From the NCBI GenBank assembly GCA_964473645.1, contig CAYYPW010000028.1, positions 1 through 64,000 on the forward strand: a stretch of DNA of 64,000 nt, in the 5' to 3' direction. Of the stretch, positions 40,567 through 50,157 are shown one piece after another. This DNA is from HdN1 sp964473645 (GTDB taxonomy: Bacteria > Pseudomonadota > Gammaproteobacteria > Pseudomonadales > Ketobacteraceae). The notes under the pieces were generated by a model. It was not told where the DNA came from. It worked only from the letters and a program-made list of their open reading frames with translations, and ran no database searches. Positions within the stretch are counted from its first letter, which is position 1, and the number at the start of each line of letters is the position of its first letter. A program made the position numbers and the translations under genes.

Positions 40567-42237
40567 TTACTGTCCGAAAGCAGCACGCTTGCGTGGCGGA
40601 CGTGCGGTGTCGTTAAAGCGCTTGCGCTCACCGCCACCACGATCATCGCGACGACCGTCGTTGCGGCTGTCGCTAAAGCTGCTACGCGCTGGGCGATCAC
40701 TACGCTCACCTGTGCTGCGGCGATCACTGCGTGCGGCATAAGCATCACGACCACCGCCATTGCTGGCGCCATCTCTACTGCCACCGTCTCTGCTTCCAAA
40801 GTCACGTGGTTTTGCAAAACCTTCACCGGCCGGGCGCTCACGACGCGGCGCAAAGCCGTCGTTAGTACGCGGACGCTGATCGCCAGTACCGCGTTCACGC
40901 AACTGGTGCTCACGCGCCTGTTCGCTACGCTCGCGGGCTACCGGAGAATCGCTGTCGCTACGTGGGCGCGAGCTGCCACCACCGTAGCCACCGCCGCCAC
41001 CGTAACCGCCACTTTTGAAGCGACCACCGCCGCCACCGCTGTTGCTCTTGCCGTAACGACGCTTGGGTGCACCACCATCACGTGGTCTTTCTTCACGGCG
41101 GGTCGGTTCCATGCCCGGAATCGTGTGCAGCTCAATCGTTTGGCCGGTATAACGCTCGATATCACGAATGATGCGGCGTTCCTTGAACTCGGCTAGCGTC
41201 ACGGCAGTGCCGGTACGGCCAGCGCGACCGGTACGGCCGATACGGTGAACATAATCTTCTACCTGACGTGGCGGGTCGAAGTTGATGACGTGGCTAATGC
41301 CGGCGACATCGATTCCGCGTGCCGCTACGTCGGTCGCTACCAAGATGCCTATGCGGCCTTGGCGCAGTTTGGTCAGCGTGCGGTTACGCAGGTTTTGGTG
41401 CATGTCGCCGTGCAGCGCTTCTACCAAAAAGCCTTCATCACGCAGACTGTTTGACAGGTCTTCTGCACCACGCTTGGTCGCGGTGAAGACCACAGCCTGG
41501 TTCATGCTTTCGTCACGAAGCAGAGCACCCAGCAGACGATTTTTGTGAGCCAGGTCGTCAGCCATCAACAGGCGTTGTTCGATTTTGGCTTCTTGCTCGG
41601 GTTTTTTCTCGATTTCAATGCGTTGCGGGTCACGGGTCAGCTTGCGGGCCAAACTGCCGACAACGCCTTCCATGGTGGCCGAGAACAGCAGCGTTTGGCG
41701 CTCAGGATTGGTTTGCGCCACAATCGCTTCGATGTCATCCGAAAAGCCCATGTCGAGCATGCGGTCGGCTTCGTCGAGCACCAGGGTTTCGATCTGGCTG
41801 AGATCCACACGGCCACGCTCGATATGATCCAGCAGGCGGCCTGGGGTGGCGATCAGAATCTCGGGTTGACGCCCCAGATCCTTCAATTGCAGGTAATAAG
41901 AGCTGCCACCCACCAGACAGGCGGTGTTGAGGCGACGCACTTCGCGGCCATAGTTGCGAGCGGCTTTTTCAATCTGTTGGGCCAGTTCGCGGGTAGGGGT
42001 CAATACCAGCAGGCGCGCTGCGTGGCTTTTTGATTTGGGGGTGTCGATCATGCGCTGCAGGGCAGGCAATAAAAAGGCCGCAGTCTTGCCGCTGCCAGTA
42101 TGAGAGGACACTAACATGTCACCGCCTTGCAGGGCGGCGGGAATCGCCAGTTGCTGGACTGGCGTCGCTTGCTCGTAACCGAGGGCTTGCAGGGTAGAAA
42201 GGAGTTGGGTATTCAGACCAAGATCAGCAAAATTCAT
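40567..42237 (-). CDS. DEAD-box ATP-dependent RNA helicase with Arg/Gly-rich tail
   Basis: The 556-residue protein shows the full motif set: Q motif (LGYEQATPVQQLAIP), motif I SHTGSGKT (about 45-52), PTRELA, DEAD in LVLDEADRMLDMGFS (about 155), SAT and HRIGRTGRAG. After residue 380 comes a 170-residue RGG-type tail (GGGGRFKSGGYGGGG, then many RD/RR/SR repeats), which adds RNA affinity. The tail suggests the RhlE/DbpA-like group used in ribosome assembly or cold adaptation. AGGA lies 5 nt before the ATG. The upstream region is a 600-bp gap, possibly a long leader as in cold-shock genes. I do not assign a specific symbol. Confidence 0.92.
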   Translation of the reverse strand: MNFADLGLNTQLLSTLQALGYEQATPVQQLAIPAALQGGDMLVSSHTGSGKTAAFLLPALQRMIDTPKSKSHAARLLVLTPTRELAQQIEKAARNYGREVRRLNTACLVGGSSYYLQLKDLGRQPEILIATPGRLLDHIERGRVDLSQIETLVLDEADRMLDMGFSDDIEAIVAQTNPERQTLLFSATMEGVVGSLARKLTRDPQRIEIEKKPEQEAKIEQRLLMADDLAHKNRLLGALLRDESMNQAVVFTATKRGAEDLSNSLRDEGFLVEALHGDMHQNLRNRTLTKLRQGRIGILVATDVAARGIDVAGISHVINFDPPRQVEDYVHRIGRTGRAGRTGTAVTLAEFKERRIIRDIERYTGQTIELHTIPGMEPTRREERPRDGGAPKRRYGKSNSGGGGGRFKSGGYGGGGGYGGGSSRPRSDSDSPVARERSEQAREHQLRERGTGDQRPRTNDGFAPRRERPAGEGFAKPRDFGSRDGGSRDGASNGGGRDAYAARSDRRSTGERSDRPARSSFSDSRNDGRRDDRGGGERKRFNDTARPPRKRAAFGQ

Positions 42238-42859
42238 AGAATTCCTAAAGCATAAGGTGCGCGTTTAGCCGCGCGGGGTAACCGATTTTTGAGACAACTG
42301 TCCCTTGCACGGGAATACTCCCAGGCTGGAATAGATTGTCATGGCTCGCGAAGATGGACTGCGTGCGTTCAGACTGCGCGATTTGTGCTGCATCGGCGCC
42401 AACCGAAATATTGTGAGCACGCCTAAATTAAGCAGTGAGGGTTATGGTGTTTACCAAACAGCGGCAATTACCAACACATCTCTGCGCGTCAAACCTTTGG
42501 GAGGTTTGAGCCTAGCTGCGTGAAGCTCCATTCTTTTCTGGCTGAACAACAAGGGCGATTTAAACCACTGCGATAGCCGGGGAGCATAAGGTCGGGACGA
42601 TGACTTTGTCAGAACAAGCCATCAGATATGACACCAGAAACTGGTCAAGGGGGATGGATGCACTGTACACGGCGCGAATGATACAGCAACATGACCGGTT
42701 TGGCGACTTTATTCGCGCTTTTCTCACAAGATTCTTGTGGTCGCCCTGCCTCCCCCTGTGCCAAGCTGGTCGTTTGCACAGGTATGTGCTTGAATTGGCA
42801 ACATTAAAACAATAACTGTCGACGTTAAAACGATAAGACCGTAACCAGGCCAACATAGC
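42238..42859. other. 622-bp divergent intergenic region
   Basis: I see no supported gene. A hairpin GCGCG/CGCGC (42259-42263 and 42270-42274) lies 22 nt before the helicase start. A second hairpin TCAAACCT/AGGTTTGA (42489-42496 and 42502-42509) lies mid-region. A forward ORF at 42600-42815 (71 residues) has no recognisable family, no good ribosome site and biased composition, so it is not called. The helicase and recC promoters are presumably here. Confidence 0.5.
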
Positions 42860-45800
42860 ATGGGTGATTCCCACAACCGTTCATTGATTAAGCCAGGGCT
42901 TGTCATTCTGCACAGCAACCGACTGGAAACGCTGCGCGATACCGCAATCGAGTGGGGGCGTAGCTATCCATTGGCACCCCTCGAAAATGACGTGTTTCTG
43001 GTGCAGAGTAACGGAATGGCGCAGTGGCTCAAGCTCGCCTTTGCAGACAAGGGCGCCTATGGCATTTGCGCAGCTCACCAATTTCTGATGCCGTCGCGGT
43101 TTTTGTGGCAAGCCTACCGGCGGGTATTGGGGGCGGCCTCGGTTCCTGCAACCTCGCCATTTGATGAAAGCCGATTGGTGTGGCGTTTGTATCGCTGGTT
43201 GTCGCAGGTGCTACCCGCTTTCGATGAGACAAGCGAAGAGGCTGTCCTTTATGCCCCGCTGCGCCGCTATCTGAATGACGCCTATCTCAATGGCCGCCAG
43301 GATGCAGGTAAATGTTTCGGGTTGGCGCAAAAGTTGGCGGATTTATACGATCAATATCAGGTCTATCGTGCCGACTGGCTCAATGCCTGGCAGGTAGGGC
43401 AGGATATTCTACCCGGTCAGACCGACGATAGACTAACGCTGCCCCTAGCTGGCGGCACGACTGCCCCCGTCGTACCCGATGCGCAACGCTGGCAACCTGC
43501 GTTGTGGCGAGCACTGACAGGGGAAGTCCCCGAGGGCTTGCAACAAAGTGGCCGCTCACACGTGCATCGACGCTTTATCAATGCCCTGCAGGATGTGCGT
43601 TGTCCGGTGGGTGGCTTACCGCGACGGCTGCAGGTATTTGGCTTGTCGTCGATGCCAACCCAAATGCTCGAAGCCATAGGGGCCTTGTCGCGTCATGTAC
43701 AAGTGCTGGTTTATGTGGTCAACCCTTGCCCGCATTATTGGGCAGATATTCTCGATGGCAGCGAATTGTTGGGGATTACCCGTCATCGCCATGCCCGCAA
43801 ACCCGGACTGCCGCCACTATTGCCCCTGGAGCAGATGGCTGCCAAAACCAACCCCTTGTTAGCCGCGTGGGGTAAGCAAGGGCGAGACTTTATTGGATTG
43901 TTGTACCGCTACGATCCTGATGAAACCTCACATGCCAAGATTGATTTGTTTGATTCACCCTTGCAGGCGAGTTCGACGCTTCTTCAACAGCTTCAGCATG
44001 CCATCTTTGATCTGCAGCCTCTGCCAGCGCAGTCTGAACAACGTTGCGTTGTTGCCGTCGACGATCGTTCGTTGCAGTTTCACCTGTGCCACTCACGGCA
44101 ACGAGAAGTTGAAGTGTTGCATGATCGCTTGCTGGATCTGTTTGAGCGCGACCCGGATTTGCAGCCGCGCGATGTGATTGTCATGGCCCCGGATATTGAC
44201 CGTTACGCTGCTCATGTTGAAGCTGTTTTTGGCAATATGGCGCGTGACGATGCGCGTTATATTCCTTTTACGCTGGCCGATCGTCCCGAGCGGGCCTGTC
44301 ACCCCATGGCCAAAGCGTTGGAAACATTGTTACGACTGCCAGAACTACGCATGACAGTATCCGATGTGCTGGGCTTGCTGGAAGTCGCAGCGGTGCGCGA
44401 GCGCTTTGGCATTAGTGAACCGGATTTACCCGTCTTGCAACGCTGGATGGTGCAGTCGGGCATTCGCTGGGGGTTGACCGCAGAACAGCGCCATTCACTG
44501 GACCTGCCTGCCGATTTGCATATCAATACCTGGCAATTTGGATTGCGTCGCGTGCTGTTAGGGTACGCCTGCGGGCGGGGTGCAGCCTGGCAGGGGGTGG
44601 AGCCTTTCGGCGCCGTTGCGGGTGTGGAAGGCGCATTGGCTGGCAAGCTGCTGCAAGCGGTGAACGTGGTGGGAAACACGTGGCAACAGCTGCAACAAAC
44701 GCATACCGTGGAGGTTTGGTGTCAATGCTTGCAATTATTACTCAAACAGTTTTTTACGCCGCAAGATGCTGCCGATGAACTGCTGTTACGCCGCTTCGAG
44801 AACGCCATCCATGCATGGCAGCAATCCTGTCACGAGGGCGGCATTACCGACGAAACCTTACCCCTGGTAGTCGTGCGTGAAGCCTTGATGGTCGCGCTCG
44901 ATAGCGAAGGGTTGTCGCAGCGTTTTCTTGCAGGCTGTGTGAATTTTTGCACGCTGATGCCCATGCGATCGATCCCCTTCAAAGCAGTGTGTTTGCTAGG
45001 GATGAATGATGGCGAATATCCGCGCCATCGGGTCCCGATGGATTTTGATTTGATGAATGGGCGTTACCGGCCTGGAGATCGTTCGCGTCGCGAAGATGAT
45101 CGCTATTTGTTTCTTGAGGCATTGCTGTCAGCGCGCACCCTGTTTTATGTCAGTTACATTGGTCGCAGCATCCGCGATGATAGTGAACGGCCGCCTTCCG
45201 TTTTGGTGGCACAATTGCGGGATTATGTGTCGGCCGCCTTTCAATATGAAAACGACGTGGATGTCGCAAACGCATTGACCTTGGTGCACCCGTTACAACC
45301 CTTCAGTTTGCAGTATTTTACCGGATTACCACAGTGGTTTACTTATGCGGCGGAATGGCGTGATATTCACCAGACGCCACAGATGCCCGCGCTTGCTTCG
45401 TCTTTGCCGGCGTATGTGCGTGACGAACCGTTGACCATCAATGACTTGTATCGGTTTTTACGGCAACCGGTCGTGTATTTTTTTGAGCAGCGATTGAAGG
45501 TGCGATTCCCCAAGGATGAGGGGCAGAATGTTGACTGTGAAACCTTTGTGCTCGATGGATTGGAGCAATATTTACTGGGACAGGATTTAATCGAGCAACG
45601 ATGGGTGCAAAGCACGGATTTTGTCGACACGGTTGCACGCTGGCGACGGGAAGGTCGTTTGCCCGCAGGCGTATGGGGCGATCTGGCCGTGGCTCCCGTG
45701 GTGGTGGGGGCAGAAAGCGTGTGGCAAGCCTTGCAAACACATGCCGCTCGTTACCCGACTCCTGTAGATCCTGTTGAAATCCGATTGCCCTGCGCCGGTC

Positions 45801-46333
45801 TCACCATTGAAGACTGGGTGAATGGTCTCTGTCGGGGCCCTGAAGGTTTGGCGTTAATGGAATGGCGCGCTACGGCATCACGTGGCAAAGGCAATGCCGG
45901 GGTGAAATACCACTATCTGCTGTCGTCGTGGGTGAAACAAGTGTGCCTTGCCGCGCAAGGTGTGAATGTGCAGTCGGTATTTTTGGCACCCGATCAGGTA
46001 TATATGCCGCCCTTATTGACGCAAACCCAAGCACAAGCACAACTGCAGCTATGGCTGGATGCCTGGCGGCAGGGCATGTCGACGCCGCTACCGGTGGCGT
46101 TTAAAACCGCGCTGACTTTTTTACGTACCGCCCATGCCGGCAAAGTGGACCCCTGGGAAAACGCCGAGAAAATCTATGCCACCGAGGATGCCTTTGCACG
46201 CGCAGAGCGTGATGAGGCCCCTGCCTTGGCGCGCACTTTCAACAGGGTGTATGACATGAGCGGATTTGAGCATTGGACCGAACGGCTCTATGGTGGCTTG
46301 TTCCGCTGGATAGCCGAGGGGGCGTCGGCATGA
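42860..46333 (+). CDS. recC: RecC, gamma subunit of exodeoxyribonuclease V
   Basis: RecC is the Chi-recognising scaffold of the RecBCD helicase-nuclease. The 1157-residue product (E. coli: 1122) starts with GLVILHSNRLETLRDTAI and VQSNGMAQWLKLAFAD, the opening of every RecC. Later blocks include FGLSSMPTQMLEAIGALS, DVIVMAPDIDRYAAHVEAVF and CVNFCTLMPMRSIPFKAVCL followed by LLGMNDGEYPRHRVP. It is the first gene of a recC-recB-recD operon, with a 4-bp ATGA overlap to recB. The Shine-Dalgarno is weak. The start is taken at the first ATG before the conserved opening. Confidence 0.95.
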   Translation: MGDSHNRSLIKPGLVILHSNRLETLRDTAIEWGRSYPLAPLENDVFLVQSNGMAQWLKLAFADKGAYGICAAHQFLMPSRFLWQAYRRVLGAASVPATSPFDESRLVWRLYRWLSQVLPAFDETSEEAVLYAPLRRYLNDAYLNGRQDAGKCFGLAQKLADLYDQYQVYRADWLNAWQVGQDILPGQTDDRLTLPLAGGTTAPVVPDAQRWQPALWRALTGEVPEGLQQSGRSHVHRRFINALQDVRCPVGGLPRRLQVFGLSSMPTQMLEAIGALSRHVQVLVYVVNPCPHYWADILDGSELLGITRHRHARKPGLPPLLPLEQMAAKTNPLLAAWGKQGRDFIGLLYRYDPDETSHAKIDLFDSPLQASSTLLQQLQHAIFDLQPLPAQSEQRCVVAVDDRSLQFHLCHSRQREVEVLHDRLLDLFERDPDLQPRDVIVMAPDIDRYAAHVEAVFGNMARDDARYIPFTLADRPERACHPMAKALETLLRLPELRMTVSDVLGLLEVAAVRERFGISEPDLPVLQRWMVQSGIRWGLTAEQRHSLDLPADLHINTWQFGLRRVLLGYACGRGAAWQGVEPFGAVAGVEGALAGKLLQAVNVVGNTWQQLQQTHTVEVWCQCLQLLLKQFFTPQDAADELLLRRFENAIHAWQQSCHEGGITDETLPLVVVREALMVALDSEGLSQRFLAGCVNFCTLMPMRSIPFKAVCLLGMNDGEYPRHRVPMDFDLMNGRYRPGDRSRREDDRYLFLEALLSARTLFYVSYIGRSIRDDSERPPSVLVAQLRDYVSAAFQYENDVDVANALTLVHPLQPFSLQYFTGLPQWFTYAAEWRDIHQTPQMPALASSLPAYVRDEPLTINDLYRFLRQPVVYFFEQRLKVRFPKDEGQNVDCETFVLDGLEQYLLGQDLIEQRWVQSTDFVDTVARWRREGRLPAGVWGDLAVAPVVVGAESVWQALQTHAARYPTPVDPVEIRLPCAGLTIEDWVNGLCRGPEGLALMEWRATASRGKGNAGVKYHYLLSSWVKQVCLAAQGVNVQSVFLAPDQVYMPPLLTQTQAQAQLQLWLDAWRQGMSTPLPVAFKTALTFLRTAHAGKVDPWENAEKIYATEDAFARAERDEAPALARTFNRVYDMSGFEHWTERLYGGLFRWIAEGASA

Positions 46334-49300
46334 AAGAGGCAATACATGGGGTAATGCCGCTTTCACCTCTAACGTTACCGCTACACGGCATGCGCTTGAT
46401 CGAAGCAAGTGCGGGCACGGGTAAAACCTTCACCATTGCTGCCTTGTATTTGCGCTTGGTGTTGGGGCATGGTGTCGTGAGCGCCGACCCTGCTGAAATG
46501 ACGGCGTTTTCTCGTGCGCTTTCGCCACGCGACATTTTAGTCGTAACGTTTACGCGGGCGGCAACGGAAGAGTTGCGCGGTCGTATTCGTACCCGTTTGC
46601 AGGAGGCCGCCAATGCGCTGCGCCTGGATGCATTACCTCAAGACCCGATACTCGCAACATTGCATGCAGACTACGAGGCACGCGGAGAGCGCATGCGTGC
46701 CGTCTATGTGCTGCAGCAAGCCGCCGAAAGCATGGACGAAGCGGCGATCTACACGATTCACAGCTGGTGTCAGCAGGTGTTGCAACAACACGCGTTTGAA
46801 AGTGGTGCCGGCTTTAATCGCCGTTTGCAGCAAGACCAGAAAACCCTGTTGGAAACTTGCGTACAAGATTATTGGCGTAGCTATTTTTATGCACTCGATA
46901 GAGCCCATGTACAATGGCTGCGCGCGCAGTGGAAATCCCCCGATGCGTTGCTCAAGGTCGTGCAAAATGCGCTGAAACACAACGAAAAACCGCGTTCTTT
47001 GACTGCACCACTAATGCTGGAGGCGTGTTTCGAGCGCTTACGGGAATTGCAACGCCTGTGTGCTCATTCAGCCGGGAAGATTGCACAATGGGTTGATGAT
47101 GTCATTGCACGCGATGTGTTGTCCAAAACCAGTTATCCCGAAGAAAAGTTGCGTATGCAGGTCGCGCATTTGTTGGCGTGGAGCCAACTGGATTCTGTTG
47201 CATACCCCGAGCATGCCATGGTGGGCGCGCAAGGGCTCGAGTGGTGGTCGTGGCGACAATTATTGAGTAAAGCCAAGAAAGGCAAATCGTGTGAGGCAGT
47301 CGATTTTTTCGTTGCAGTCGATGCATTTCTGGCAGAGTTTGTTGATAAGTTGATGGTGATCGATTGTATCGAACACGCAGCGAGTTGGGTGCAGCAGCGT
47401 CTTGCCAACGAAAAACGGCGCTTGGCGACTTTGCATTTTGATGACATGGTCAATGATGTTTATTTTGCCTTGACTGGGCCGTATGGGGAGCGGTTGGCAG
47501 AGGCTTTGCGAGGGCGCTTTCCAATTGCGTTGATTGATGAATTTCAGGATACCGATGAGCGCCAGTATGCAGCGTTCAAGGTCATTTATGCCAATGCTTT
47601 AAACAATGGTTTGTTGTTGATTGGCGACCCTAAACAGGCCATTTACAGTTTTCGTGGGGCCGATATCTTCACCTATTTGCAGGCGCGTAAAGACACGCAG
47701 GGACGGCATTATTCTCTCGATACCAACTATCGATCGGTGCCCGCATTGGTGTCTGCGGTCAATCACGTATTTGATCTGGCTGCGCGTGGGGTAGGGCAGA
47801 CGCCCTTTGTTTTTGAAGGAATTCCGTTTGTGCCGGTGCACTCGCGACCAGCGACAGAAAAATTAATGCTGCGTCGTAAGCGTATTGCCCCGATGACGTT
47901 GTGGCAATTGCAAGGCACCGATATTGCACCCAAAGTTTACCAACAGCGCATGGCAGAACACGCTGCCGACACGATCGCTACATTGCTGCTTGAGGCCCGA
48001 CAACAACAAGCGGGGTTTGTCGATGGCGAGGGTGGATATCGGCCCCTGAGAGCGGCCGATATGGCAGTGCTGATACGCAATCGCAACGAAGCCTCGGTGA
48101 TACGCGAAGCCTTGTCCGATCGTGGTGTGCGCAGTGTTTATCTGAGTGAGCGTGACACGGTATTTGCTACACAGGAAGCGCACACATTGCTGGCGTTACT
48201 GCAAGCCGTGGCCATGCCCGAAGATGAACGTCGCCTGCGTGTGGCACTGGCAGAACCCCATTTGCGCTTGTCGCTGACGGATCTTGATGCGCTGCAGCAC
48301 AACGAATTTATGTGGGAAGAAAAGGTCGAACAATTCAAGGAATTTCGCCAGCATTGGCAGCAACACGGTGTGCTCCCTATGTTGCGCTGTGTGTTGCAAG
48401 CGTATGGGGTTCCGCACTATTTGCTTACCCAGGCGGGAGGAGAGCGGGTATTGACTAACCTGCTGCACTTGTCGGAATGGTTGCAGTCCGCCGCAGCGAC
48501 CCTCGAAGGCGAACATGCCTTGATTCGTCACCTACAGGAAAAAATTCGTCTCGCGGAGCAGGACGACAATAATGAGGAGCTTACATTACGCCTCGAAAGC
48601 GACGAGCAGTTGCTTAAAATCATCACCATCCATAAAAGTAAGGGCTTGGAATATCCGTTGGTGTTTTTGCCCTTCGTGTGCAGCCCGGGGCGCGAATCCA
48701 AACCGCCCTATGTCTATCATGACGCCAACGGTCATAAACAGGTGTATTGGGATGATGGCGATCAGTCTGCCCGCGAGGCCGCCGAAACACTCTACGAAAA
48801 GGAACAGTTGGCAGAAGATTTACGCTTATTCTACGTGGCGATGACGCGTGCCAAACATGCCTGCTGGTTGGGAATGGCCGAAGTCACAACCTCTGCCGGA
48901 AAAAACAAACCGTCACGCGTATTGCATCGTAACCCGCTGGCCTGGTTGCTGGCGGGTAAAGCAACATTGTCGGCAGAAGAATATCGTACTCAGCTCCAGG
49001 CGCTGGTAGTGAGCGGCTCAGGCTTGCTGTTATCCCCCGTTCCGCTAGCGTTGCCGCAGAGTGAATTACTATTACCCGCGGTGGCCAACGGTCCGAGCTT
49101 GCACGATGCCCGCCAGATGTCGCGTTCGCTGGTGCAACGCTGGACGATCACGAGCTACACCGGCATCGTATGGGGTGCGATTGAAACCGTGGTGGAAGCA
49201 GAAATTTTGTCATCGCCCCTGCTTTCCTCGGTTCCTGAAGAAAATGTACTGCAGGAGGAGCATCTGCTCGATCAGCAAATTGCCGTCGCGACGTTATTGC

Positions 49301-50157
49301 CGTCAATGCTTGAGTCGACAATGCCGATCGCTGAGCTTGAGGGAATGCATGGATTTCCTGCAGGTGCACAGCCGGGCACCTTTTTGCACGAAGTGCTGGA
49401 ATGGGCCGGGGAGGAGGGTTTTGATCGATTTTGCATGCAATTGCAAAGCGACACCGCTCGTGCAGGGATCAGTGAACAACTGCTGCAGCTCTGCCAGTTA
49501 CGCGGCTACGAAAAATGGCATCCATTATTGTTGGAATGGTTGCAATCACTACTGCAGTTGCCTTTGTCGGTGCATGATAAAGTCCCGATAAACACGCCGC
49601 TCTCTACTGAAAGCGCGATAGTGTTTGCCACGCCCAGCCCCACCCCTTTGCAGCTTGGCGCGCTTTCACTGGATCAATACCAAATCGAAATGGAATTTTG
49701 GCTGGCACTCGATCATCTTGATCAGCAAGCACTGGATCGTTGCGTGTGTGCTAGTGAATTTCCCGGGGTGGTGCGCCCGCAACTACGAGCGAATACGCTT
49801 GAAGGTATGCTCAAAGGATTTGTCGATCTGCTGTGCGAACACGAAGGCCGCTATTACATTCTCGACTACAAATCCAACCGGCTCGGTACTACCCATCAGG
49901 ATTACACGCAAGACGCAATGCGCGATGCCGTGCTGCACCATCGTTATGATGTGCAATATGCGCTTTATACGCTGGCACTACACCGCTTATTGTCGGCGCG
50001 ATTGGGGAGCGCCTATGACTACGATACGCATATTGGCGGCGCGATTTATTTGTTCTTGCGAGGCGTCGATGCCGAAGGTCATGGTGTATTCGTCCGGCGC
50101 ATACCCTATGCAACCATTGAAGCGCTGGAAAATTCGTTGGGAGGGGCAGCCCAATGA
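46330..50157 (+). CDS. recB: RecB, beta subunit of exodeoxyribonuclease V
   Basis: RecB is the 3'-5' helicase and the only nuclease of RecBCD. The 1275-residue product has Walker A in EASAGTGKTFTIAAL (26-33). UvrD/PcrA-type motifs follow: ALIDEFQDTDERQYAAF (motif II), LIGDPKQAIYSFRGAD (III), IHKSKGLEYPLVFLP (V) and LRLFYVAMTRAKHA (VI). The C-terminal nuclease domain has GMLKGFVDLL and YYILDYKSNRLG, with the catalytic Asp and DYK. ATG 46330 overlaps the recC stop; an upstream in-frame ATG at 46273 lies inside recC and is not favoured. Confidence 0.96.
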   Translation: MKEAIHGVMPLSPLTLPLHGMRLIEASAGTGKTFTIAALYLRLVLGHGVVSADPAEMTAFSRALSPRDILVVTFTRAATEELRGRIRTRLQEAANALRLDALPQDPILATLHADYEARGERMRAVYVLQQAAESMDEAAIYTIHSWCQQVLQQHAFESGAGFNRRLQQDQKTLLETCVQDYWRSYFYALDRAHVQWLRAQWKSPDALLKVVQNALKHNEKPRSLTAPLMLEACFERLRELQRLCAHSAGKIAQWVDDVIARDVLSKTSYPEEKLRMQVAHLLAWSQLDSVAYPEHAMVGAQGLEWWSWRQLLSKAKKGKSCEAVDFFVAVDAFLAEFVDKLMVIDCIEHAASWVQQRLANEKRRLATLHFDDMVNDVYFALTGPYGERLAEALRGRFPIALIDEFQDTDERQYAAFKVIYANALNNGLLLIGDPKQAIYSFRGADIFTYLQARKDTQGRHYSLDTNYRSVPALVSAVNHVFDLAARGVGQTPFVFEGIPFVPVHSRPATEKLMLRRKRIAPMTLWQLQGTDIAPKVYQQRMAEHAADTIATLLLEARQQQAGFVDGEGGYRPLRAADMAVLIRNRNEASVIREALSDRGVRSVYLSERDTVFATQEAHTLLALLQAVAMPEDERRLRVALAEPHLRLSLTDLDALQHNEFMWEEKVEQFKEFRQHWQQHGVLPMLRCVLQAYGVPHYLLTQAGGERVLTNLLHLSEWLQSAAATLEGEHALIRHLQEKIRLAEQDDNNEELTLRLESDEQLLKIITIHKSKGLEYPLVFLPFVCSPGRESKPPYVYHDANGHKQVYWDDGDQSAREAAETLYEKEQLAEDLRLFYVAMTRAKHACWLGMAEVTTSAGKNKPSRVLHRNPLAWLLAGKATLSAEEYRTQLQALVVSGSGLLLSPVPLALPQSELLLPAVANGPSLHDARQMSRSLVQRWTITSYTGIVWGAIETVVEAEILSSPLLSSVPEENVLQEEHLLDQQIAVATLLPSMLESTMPIAELEGMHGFPAGAQPGTFLHEVLEWAGEEGFDRFCMQLQSDTARAGISEQLLQLCQLRGYEKWHPLLLEWLQSLLQLPLSVHDKVPINTPLSTESAIVFATPSPTPLQLGALSLDQYQIEMEFWLALDHLDQQALDRCVCASEFPGVVRPQLRANTLEGMLKGFVDLLCEHEGRYYILDYKSNRLGTTHQDYTQDAMRDAVLHHRYDVQYALYTLALHRLLSARLGSAYDYDTHIGGAIYLFLRGVDAEGHGVFVRRIPYATIEALENSLGGAAQ

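Noticed and set aside
42600..42815. 71-codon forward ORF before recC
   Set aside because: No family, no clear Shine-Dalgarno, and a Cys/Leu/Arg-heavy tail unlike a real protein; left uncalled.
46273..46329. Upstream ATG for recB
   Set aside because: It lies inside recC and adds non-conserved residues; the ATGA overlap at 46330 is the standard start.
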